Shown here: piece by piece, positions 1 through 5,598 of the stretch
How positions within the stretch are numbered: position 1 is the first letter of the stretch
Layout of the letters: each line of letters starts with the position of its first letter
Assembly: GCA_013361745.1 (NCBI GenBank)
Contig: JABFXM010000129.1
Location: forward strand, 1-5,598
Source of the DNA: Gemmatimonadaceae bacterium
Lineage (GTDB): Bacteria > Gemmatimonadota > Gemmatimonadetes > Gemmatimonadales > Gemmatimonadaceae
Length of the DNA: 5,598 bases
Direction of reading: 5' to 3'
Program-made: the position numbers and the translations under genes
The notes under the pieces: generated by a model
Seen by the model: only the letters and a program-made list of their open reading frames with translations
Databases searched by the model: none
Told to the model about the DNA's origin: nothing

Positions 1-706
1 TCGGGGCCGCGATGATGATCCGCAAGCGGCCGGTCGGGAGGGTGGTGAAGCGCGCGGCGTGGCTCGCGCTCGGCGCGGTCGTGCTGCAGATCCTCGTCGC
101 CGCGTCGCTGGTCGAGATGCGGCTGCCGCCCGTGCTGCAGTCGCTGCATCAGGCCGTGGGGACGCTCGTCTGGATCGCGATCGTGATCTACGCGACGCTG
201 GCCGCGCGCGCGGCGGGCGGTGAGCCGGCGCGGCTGACGCGCGAGCCGGATGCCCTCGAGGAGACTCCCTCCGGCAGCGTCGCCCGTCGTCGCGAGGCCG
301 CGGGCGCGGCCGCGACGCTGACGGTGCAGCACTCGTCCCCGGCCTCGGTGCCGATCATCGCCAGCGAGCCGGAAGCGAACGCGCGGATGCTCGAGATCGA
401 GCGCGCCGGCCGCGCCTACGAGGCGGCGCTGTCGGCGCTCGTCGCCGAAGCCGATGCGGCGGTCCTCGAGCCGGAACCCGAGGTCGAGATCGCGGATGCG
501 CCGCCAGTCGCGTCGCAGCGCGACGCGTTGCCGCCGGAAGCGGTGATTCCTCCCGCGGCCCCGCCGGAGACGGTGACTCCTTCCGAGCCGCCGCCGGAGC
601 CGCCGGCGGTCGCGCTGCCGGAGGAAGTCGTCCCGCCCGTGCAGTCGACGACGGCGCCGAAGCGGCCGCATTCCGTCGCGGTCATCGTCGCGCGCGGGGC
701 GGACTT

Positions 707-710
<4 letters not shown>
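1..710 (+). CDS. ctaA: Heme A synthase C-terminal part (CtaA/COX15 family), 5'-truncated, with long disordered tail
   Basis: CtaA is an inner-membrane enzyme that oxidises the C8 methyl of heme O to a formyl group, giving heme A for aa3-type oxidases. The frame is open to the left edge, so this is a fragment; the ATG at 12 is probably internal. Numbering from that ATG, a basic stretch (3-14) is followed by a membrane helix (about 16-35), the segment LPPVLQSLHQAVGTLVW (38-54) with a His at 46, and a second helix (about 48-66). This order matches the last two helices of CtaA, where a conserved His in an LHQ-like context ligates heme. Residues about 70-232 are an Ala/Pro/Glu-rich tail, proline-dense from about 160 to 215, which typical CtaA proteins lack. 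The gene ends in TGA overlapping the start of ctaB, its usual partner. The call rests on a short conserved stretch plus context; a stand-alone two-helix membrane protein starting at 12 is the alternative. Confidence 0.68.
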
Positions 711-1632
<922 letters not shown>

Positions 1633-1636
<4 letters not shown>

Positions 1637-3456
1637 CGACCGCGGTCATCCACGAGCCGAGCGACGAGCCGGCGAAGAAGCGGCGCCTCGTCTCCCCCGC
1701 CCCGCTCAAGCGGCTCTTCCCGCGCCTCCGCCCCCACCTCGGCGCGTTAGGCATCGCGTCGGTGTGCCTGATCCTGAGCGCCGCGGCGGGGCTCGCCTTC
1801 CCGCGCGTCGTCCAGTACCTGCTCGATGCCGCCTTCGTCCGCCACGACCGCACGGTGCTCGACCGGATCGCCGTCGGGCTCTTCGTGCTCTTCGCGGCGC
1901 AGGCGGCGTTCAACTTCGTCCAGGTCTACCTCCTCAGCGCGACCGGAGAGCGCGTCATCGCCGCGCTCCGCAAGGAGCTCTTCGCGCGGCTCGTGCGCCT
2001 CTCGCCCGGCTTCTACACCGAGCGCCGCACCGGCGAGCTGACGAGCCGCCTCTCGACCGACACGACCCTCCTCCAGACCTTCCTCAGCCACCAGCTCTCC
2101 GAGCTGACGCGGCAGATCCTCTATCTGGTCGGCGGCGTCATCCTGCTGACGCGCACGCACCCGCAGCTCACCGCGACGACGCTGGCGATCGTGCCGATCG
2201 TCGTCGGCGCCGGGTTCGTCTTCGGGCGGCTGCTGCGCAGGGCGAGCACCGGCGTGCAGGATCGCATCGCCGAGGCGATGGCGTCGGCGAACGAGGCGTT
2301 CACGCAGATCCGCGTCGTCCAGAGCTTCACGCGCGAGGAAGAGGAGGTCCGCCGCTACGACGCGAAGCTCGGCGACGCGGTGAGCGCGGCACTCAAGCGC
2401 GCGCTGATCCGCGGCGGTTTCTTCGGGATCATCACCTTCGTCGCCTTCGGCGGGATCGTCGTCGTGCTCTGGCAGGGTGGACGCCTCGTGCTCTCGGGTC
2501 AGCTCACCGCGGGCGCGCTCGTCGGCTTCCTGCTCTACGCCTTCACCATCGCCGCGAGCGTCGGCGCGCTGGCGTCGCTCTTCGGCAGCTATCAGGAAGC
2601 AGTCGGCGCGGCGACGCGCGTCTTCGAGCTCATGGAGACGCGACCCGAGGTGGACGAGCCCGCGACGCCCGAGCGGCTCGCGTCGCCGGTGCGCGGCCAC
2701 GTGCGCTTCGAGGACGTCCGCTTCCGCTACAGCGACGAGCTGCCGGAAGTGCTCAAAGGTGTGAGCTTCGAGATCGCGCCGGGCGAAGTGGTCGCGCTGG
2801 TGGGCCCGAGCGGCGCCGGGAAGACGACGGTCGCGTCGCTGCTGCCGCGCTTCTGGGACGTGAGCAGCGGACGGATCACCCTCGACGGCCACGACGTGCG
2901 CGCCCTCGCGCTGAGCGATCTGCGCCGCGCGATCGGCCTCGTGCCGCAGGAGCCGACGCTGTTCAGCGGGACCGTGCGCGAGAACATTGCATACGCCGCC
3001 GCCGGCGAGGAATCGCGCGACACGACGGAGGAGGAGGTGCTGGCCGCCTCGCGCGCCGCGCACGCGCACGAGTTCGTCGAGCGGTTGCCGGAAGGCTACG
3101 ACACGCGCGTCGGTGAGCGCGGGGTGAAGCTCTCCGGCGGCCAGCGGCAGCGGCTCGCGATCGCGCGGATCTTCCTCAAGGATCCGGCGGTCGTCGTCCT
3201 CGACGAGGCGACGTCGAGCCTCGACACGGAGAGCGAGCGTCTCGTCGAGACGGCGATGGAGGAGCTCCTCCGCGGCCGCTCGACGCTGATCATCGCCCAC
3301 CGCCTGAGCACCGTGCGCCGCGCCGACCGCGTGCTCGTGATCGACCACGGCGAGATCGTCGAGGAAGGCACCCACGACGCCCTCCTCGCCCGCGACGGGC
3401 TGTACGCGAAGCTCTACCGGTACAGCGCGCTGGCGGGGACGGAGATCGATGCGTGA
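1633..3456 (+). CDS. ABC exporter half-transporter (MsbA/BmrA/ABCB-type, fused TMD-NBD)
   Basis: This is a 607-residue half-transporter with an N-terminal six-helix exporter membrane domain (about 37-325) and a C-terminal ATPase domain (about 355-595). It would act in the inner membrane as a dimer, using ATP to move a lipid, peptide, drug or similar substrate. All nucleotide-binding motifs are intact: A-loop Tyr366, Walker A GPSGAGKTT 391-399, Q-loop Gln439, signature LSGGQ 500-504, Walker B VVVLDE 520-525 with catalytic Glu525, D-loop SSLD 528-531 and H-loop His556. The intracellular-loop segment ERRTGELTSRLSTDT (130-144) is typical of type IV exporters. The start is GTG at 1633, which overlaps the ctaB stop as GTGA and leaves a basic cytosolic tail before helix 1. 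The substrate cannot be read from sequence. The general look resembles the ABCB8/ABCB10/TAP-like group (my impression, no search run), and placement after ctaB allows, but does not show, a role linked to heme or respiratory assembly. Confidence 0.95.
1745..1752 (+). repeat. CGTTAGGC word, copy 2 (5' part of the ABC exporter gene)
   Basis: The 10-base form GCGTTAGGCA occupies 1744-1753, 299 bases after copy 1. It again encodes Ala-Leu-Gly (residues 38-40, first membrane helix) and supplies the only TTA codon of a 607-codon gene. Confidence 0.75.
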
Positions 3457-3881
3457 GCCCTTGGGTGGCTGACGCGCACATGAAATCCGGATATTCGGAC
3501 AAACCCCTCGCCGAGAAGCTCGGCGTCAAGCGCGGCGACCGTGTGCTCGTGCGCAACGCCCCGGACGGCTATCCCGCCGCGTTAGGCATGACGGGGGTGG
3601 TGATGGCGGGACCGCGGGCGCGGGAGCTCGACGCGATCATCTTCTTCGCCGAGGGCGCCGCGAAGCTCGAGCGGGCGCTTCCCGGCGCGATCGAGGCGCT
3701 GAAGCCGGCGGGGATGCTCTGGGTCGCCTGGCCGAAGAAGTCGAGCGGCGTCGAGACCGATCTCAGCGAGGACGTGATCCGCCGCCTCGCCCTCGCGGCG
3801 GGCGTGGTGGACGTGAAGGTGTGCGCGATCTCGGAGATCTGGTCGGGACTGAAGCTCGTCCGGCGGGTGGAGGACCGTTAG
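3453..3881 (+). CDS. DUF3052 family protein, function unknown
   Basis: This small soluble protein of 142 residues has no signal peptide or membrane segment. It matches the pattern I know for DUF3052: an N-terminal GYSDKPLAEKLGVKRGDRV block (13-31), APDGY (36-40), a central hydrophobic AIIFFAEG strand (61-68), LWVAWPKKSSG (89-99), TDLSEDV (102-108), and the C-terminal VDVKVCAISEIWSGLKLVRR (119-138). The alternating strand and helix character suggests a small Rossmann-like fold, but I see no glycine-rich cofactor loop. No biochemical role is established to my knowledge. The start is set at GTG 3453, which overlaps the ABC gene stop as GTGA and has GGAG at 3441-3444 eight bases upstream. An ATG at 3480 (MKSGYSDKPL) is about equally likely, because relatives tend to begin just before the GYS block. 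The stop is TAG, lying inside a CGTTAGGC word. It is probably the last gene of the operon. Confidence 0.87.
   Translation: MSPWVADAHMKSGYSDKPLAEKLGVKRGDRVLVRNAPDGYPAALGMTGVVMAGPRARELDAIIFFAEGAAKLERALPGAIEALKPAGMLWVAWPKKSSGVETDLSEDVIRRLALAAGVVDVKVCAISEIWSGLKLVRRVEDR
3580..3587 (+). repeat. CGTTAGGC word, copy 3 (inside the DUF3052 gene)
   Basis: GCGTTAGGCA at 3579-3588 encodes Ala-Leu-Gly at residues 43-45 of the DUF3052 protein, the third occurrence of the same codon triplet GCG-TTA-GGC in three different genes. Confidence 0.75.
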
Positions 3882-3883
3882 GC
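3876..3883 (+). repeat. CGTTAGGC word, copy 4 (spans the DUF3052 stop codon)
   Basis: The flanks differ here (CCGTTAGGCG, 3875-3884). The reading frame shifts by one relative to the internal copies, so the word is read as Arg then the TAG stop of the gene. It lies 296 bases after copy 3. Confidence 0.75.
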
Positions 3884-3964
3884 GCTTCGCCGCCGACGGA
3901 CCGGGCGGCGTCTGTCGCGGGTCGTGCAGGGGCTCGTCTGCGTACAGGCATCGCGCGATTCGGG

Positions 3965-4085
3965 CAGGGAGAACCACCGAGAACAACGGAAGCACGGCGG
4001 GAGGACTGCCTTCAGGGCGAGAATCGCGGCTCGTGGCCATGGAATCTCCCGTCGTTCTTCCGTAGTTCTCATGCAGTTCTTCCTG
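3965..4085. repeat. Large imperfect palindrome in convergent intergenic region (REP/MITE-like or structured RNA)
   Basis: The left arm 3965-4003 pairs with the right arm 4046-4085 around a 42-nt loop. The inner 25 nt (3979-4003 against 4046-4070) match at 22 positions by hand alignment; the outer part (3965-3978 against 4071-4085) matches at about 10 of 14 with one bulge. Two of the mismatches would be G-U pairs in RNA. The left arm is purine-rich and made of degenerate units starting GAGAAC (3969), GAGAAC (3979), GGAAGC (3988) and GGGAGG (3999), a period near 9-10 nt. It lies between the ends of two convergent genes, so it could stop or protect both transcripts, but no T-run follows it on either strand. 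The composition is visibly less GC-rich than the flanking genes. I favour a dispersed palindromic repeat, which needs a genome search. The rest of 3882-4169 holds nothing I can identify apart from copy 5 of the CGTTAGGC word at its right edge. Confidence 0.7.
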
Positions 4086-4167
4086 AAAAACCGCGCGATC
4101 TCCCCGCCACGACAGACCCCACGCGACCCACGGCAGATCATCCGGATCCCCCGTTCGCCGCGGCCCT

Positions 4168-4175
4168 GCCTAACG
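4168..4175 (-). repeat. CGTTAGGC word, copy 5 (spans the lipoprotein gene stop codon)
   Basis: On the plus strand this reads TGCCTAACGC at 4167-4176, the exact complement of the 10-base form. On the minus strand it is read as Arg followed by the TAG stop of the lipoprotein gene, the same arrangement as copy 4, about 292 bases away in the opposite orientation. Confidence 0.75.
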
Positions 4176-4979
4176 CTTCCCCGTCCCGTCGAAGCGCAGG
4201 TCGAGCTGGACCTTCGCCGCCCCGCCGGCCTCGATCTTCACCGGGCGAGTGATCGTGCCGAGGCGCTCGTGCCAGACGTGGAGGGTGTAGTCCCCCGGTG
4301 GGACCGAGTCGAGGGAGAACGTCCCGTCGCGCCCCGTCACCTCGAAGTACGGATGGTCGAACACCACCAGCCAGCCGCGCGTCCACGGGTGCACGTCGCA
4401 GCGCACCTCGATCAGCCCCGCGTGCTCGAGCGCGTGGTCGAGCGGGACCACCTGCCCCTCGTCGGTCTCCGTCACCAGCGCGACCGGCTCCTTCTCTCCC
4501 GCGCGCAGCAGCCGGGTGCGATGCGTGATCGGGTCGAGCGAGCGGACGTTGAGCGTCCCGCCGACGGTGGTCGCCTGCACGCGGGGGGCGACGAGACAGC
4601 CCTCGTTCACGATGTCGTACCGCTTCACCAGCGGGAGCGGCTTGCCGGAGCGCACGCCGTCGAGCCACACCACCGCGCCGCCGAGCTTCGGGCCGTCGTG
4701 GTCGATCGAGACGTCGCGCAGCTCGGCGCCGCACACCGCGACGTCGCTCGTCGGATGGACGACGCTGTCCGCGGGGAGCGTCCCTGCGACGGTGATCGTG
4801 CCGCTCACCGTCCCCGGCGTCGTCACCTGGATCTCGGTGTAGCTCCCGCCGGCACTGCGGGTGAAGGAGGGCGGCTTCCGCCCGCTGGGCGCGTCGGTCG
4901 CGCCATTCTCCGCCTTTCGACAGCCGGCCGCAGCGAGCGCCCATAGCGCCATGAATGCGACAGCCATTCCACGCGCCAC
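4170..4979 (-). CDS. Predicted lipoprotein with cupredoxin-like region and carboxypeptidase-regulatory-like domain
   Basis: With GTG at 4979 as start the product has 269 residues and opens with a short signal (Arg at 3, hydrophobic 5-18) and a lipobox-like ALAAAGC ending at Cys20, so it is probably a membrane-anchored extracytoplasmic protein. The open frame extends far upstream, but that part has shadow-like composition and overlaps the divergent gene; ATG at 4967 is a second possible start. Residues about 53-210 resemble the plastocyanin-like proteins of GC-rich bacteria: AVCG (81-84, Cys83), VVWLDGV (103-109), NEGCLVAPRVQ (125-135, Cys128), SLDPITH (147-153) and CDVHPWTRGW (194-203). His153, Cys194 and His197 sit where type 1 copper ligands would be expected, but the axial Met position appears to be Thr200, so copper binding is uncertain. 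Residues 209-262, including DGTFSLDSVPPGDYTLHVWHE (218-238), form a carboxypeptidase-regulatory-like beta domain. Function is unknown; the stop is TAG. Confidence 0.8.
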   Translation of the reverse strand: MARGMAVAFMALWALAAAGCRKAENGATDAPSGRKPPSFTRSAGGSYTEIQVTTPGTVSGTITVAGTLPADSVVHPTSDVAVCGAELRDVSIDHDGPKLGGAVVWLDGVRSGKPLPLVKRYDIVNEGCLVAPRVQATTVGGTLNVRSLDPITHRTRLLRAGEKEPVALVTETDEGQVVPLDHALEHAGLIEVRCDVHPWTRGWLVVFDHPYFEVTGRDGTFSLDSVPPGDYTLHVWHERLGTITRPVKIEAGGAAKVQLDLRFDGTGKR

Positions 4980-5078
4980 TGTAACGCGACGCGCCGAAAG
5001 TCGTCTCTCAAGTGACGCGGTCCGATTGCCGATGCTCTCCAGAAGCCCGCCTCCATTGCCGTCGGTCGCATCGGCGGC
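4980..5078. promoter_or_regulatory. Divergent intergenic region with an 8-bp inverted repeat
   Basis: These 99 nt separate two divergent genes and must carry promoters for both, unless the lipoprotein start is misplaced. I could not find a convincing -35/-10 pair on either strand. A perfect inverted repeat is present: GCCGATGC at 5028-5035 and GCATCGGC at 5068-5075, the right arm ending 3 nt before the ATG at 5079. A direct repeat ATTGCCG occurs at 5025-5031 and 5055-5061. The palindrome could be an operator, or an RNA hairpin covering the ribosome-binding region of the plus-strand gene; chance is also possible in such GC-rich DNA. Confidence 0.35.
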
Positions 5079-5525
5079 ATGAACCGCGCAGCCTCCACGC
5101 CGGCCCTTCATATGACGCCAGCAATCCTTCTCGCCCTCACCCTCGCCGCCACGCATCCCGCGCCCGCTGCCCAGCGCGCGGACTCCATGCGCACCGACGT
5201 CGAGGTACGCGCCACGGTGCTCCGTCATACGACGGACGTCCAGCAGTGCTACCAGGAAGAAGGACTGCGCCGCAACCCGGCGCTCGCCGGCCAGGTCGAG
5301 CTCGAGCTCACGATCCTCCCCACGGGTCACGTCGACCGCGCGGCGGTCCCCAACTCGAGCCTCGCCGGTCCGGGACAGAAGGAGGTCACCGGCTGCATCG
5401 CGACGCGCGCCCGCAACTGGCGATTCGCTCGCGGCCCCTACGCCGTCGAGACGGTGGTCTTTCCCTTCGTCTTCTCGCCCGAGGACGCCTCCAGGGGCCC
5501 GACCGCGGTGAGCGCGGACGACTGA
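5079..5525 (+). CDS. Small secreted protein with AgmX/PglI C-terminal (TonB-C-like) domain
   Basis: The 148-residue product has a signal peptide: Arg3, a hydrophobic core at about 13-24, and a likely cleavage near residues 30-31 (HPAPAAQ). The mature part is a single domain resembling the AgmX/PglI C-terminal domain known mainly from Myxococcota and relatives. The pattern is VLRHTTDVQQCYQEEGLRRN (47-66), PALAGQVELELTILPTGHVD (67-86), NSSLAG (92-97), VTGCIATRARNWRF (103-116) and VVFPFVF (126-132). Cys57 and Cys106 fall at the two conserved cysteine positions and may form a disulfide. In larger proteins this domain is C-terminal and TonB-like, so a periplasmic or envelope interaction role is a reasonable inference, but the isolated domain has no known activity. 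An in-frame ATG at 5112 would also leave a signal peptide. It is divergent from the lipoprotein gene, which may mean shared control. Confidence 0.83.
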   Translation: MNRAASTPALHMTPAILLALTLAATHPAPAAQRADSMRTDVEVRATVLRHTTDVQQCYQEEGLRRNPALAGQVELELTILPTGHVDRAAVPNSSLAGPGQKEVTGCIATRARNWRFARGPYAVETVVFPFVFSPEDASRGPTAVSADD

Positions 5526-5533
5526 CCGGTTCG

Positions 5534-5556
5534 TCGTCGTCACTCTCAGACGACGA
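5534..5556. terminator. Short perfect hairpin between convergent genes, possible bidirectional terminator
   Basis: TCGTCGTC at 5534-5541 and GACGACGA at 5549-5556 form a perfect 8-bp stem around a 7-nt loop. It starts 9 nt after the stop of the AgmX-domain gene and includes the stop codon of the minus-strand gene. No T-run follows in either direction, so intrinsic termination is only suggested by position and structure. Confidence 0.4.
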
Positions 5557-5598
5557 TCAGGTCGCGCTGGATCTCGCGCGGAGTGATCACCAGCGTCC
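5546..5598 (-). CDS. C-terminal end of an unidentified minus-strand gene (partial)
   Basis: Reading inward from the right edge on the minus strand, an open frame gives TLVITPREIQRDLIVV followed by TGA (complement of 5546-5548). It is well placed to be the convergent neighbour of the AgmX-domain gene, with a 20-nt gap between the two stop codons. Sixteen residues are too few for me to name a family. The frame could be chance, because GC-rich DNA has few stops; the convergent spacing and the hairpin at the junction argue for a real gene. Confidence 0.45.
   Translation of the reverse strand, partial: TLVITPREIQRDLIVV

Noticed and set aside
1747..3375. A 542-codon minus-strand frame antisense to the ABC exporter gene, and a 450-codon plus-strand frame at 1764-3116
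   Set aside because: Both overlap a gene with every ABC motif intact and have the Arg/Ala/Asp-rich makeup of out-of-frame GC-rich DNA.
3965..4085. The palindrome as an ordinary Rho-independent terminator
   Set aside because: The loop is 42 nt, the arms are very long, and what follows on the plus strand is an A-run (4086-4090), not a T-run; no T-run follows on the minus strand either.
3878..4141. An 87-codon minus-strand frame in the convergent intergenic region
   Set aside because: It is Arg-rich with no recognisable motif and runs straight through the palindrome, whose sequence explains its composition. No ribosome site was found.
4071..4170. A plus-strand ATG at 4071 starting a small protein (MQFFLKNRAISPP...)
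   Set aside because: It begins inside the palindrome's right arm and continues antisense into the lipoprotein gene, with no independent support.
4980..5012. A sigma-70-like promoter on the minus strand (TTGAGA near 5011, GTTACA near 4983)
   Set aside because: The spacing and -10 match are poor and it would start transcription at or inside the lipoprotein start codon.
4980..5543. The upstream part of the long minus-strand open frame (up to 5543) as coding, giving a 457-residue protein
   Set aside because: It lies antisense to the AgmX-domain gene, has Arg/Gly/Asp-rich shadow composition, and a signal peptide with a lipobox begins only near 4979, so the true start is there.

Overview
The window is high-G+C bacterial chromosome, roughly 70% by eye (not counted), densely packed with genes and showing no insertion sequence, phage, tRNA, rRNA or CRISPR. 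The gene set (heme A/heme O synthesis genes, an ABC exporter, a DUF3052 protein, an AgmX/PglI-type C-terminal domain protein and a carboxypeptidase-regulatory-like lipoprotein) together with the base composition suggests a soil-type, aerobically respiring bacterium. Gemmatimonadota is my best guess, with Myxococcota or another GC-rich phylum as alternatives; no marker gene here settles it.

Bases 1-3881 hold a plus-strand operon of four genes. They are the 3' end of a probable ctaA (heme A synthase, cut by the left edge, with a long Pro/Ala/Glu-rich tail), ctaB (heme O synthase), a full-length ABC exporter half-transporter, and a small DUF3052 protein. Each junction is a 4-base overlap (TTGA, GTGA, GTGA) and no gene needs an ATG start, so the four are probably translationally coupled. 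CtaB farnesylates heme b to heme O and CtaA oxidises heme O to heme A for cytochrome c oxidase. The exporter and the DUF3052 protein share the transcript but have no assigned role.

Bases 3882-4169 form a convergent intergenic region with lower G+C. It holds a large imperfect palindrome (arms about 39-40 nt, loop 42 nt) built of purine-rich units repeating every 9-10 nt, which looks like a dispersed palindromic repeat rather than a classical terminator. On the minus strand from 4979 to 4170 lies a predicted lipoprotein with a degenerate cupredoxin-like centre and a C-terminal carboxypeptidase-regulatory-like domain. Divergent from it, across a 99-nt gap, is a small secreted AgmX/PglI-C-like protein (5079-5525). 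It converges on the last 16 codons of another minus-strand gene (5546-5598), with a short perfect hairpin at the junction.

The most striking pattern is a short word, CGTTAGGC (four of five copies in the 10-base form GCGTTAGGCA), present five times in 5.6 kb and always in the sense orientation of the gene containing it. It accounts for every TTA leucine codon in the annotated genes, both TAG stop codons, and five of the only six TTA/TAA trinucleotides in the window.
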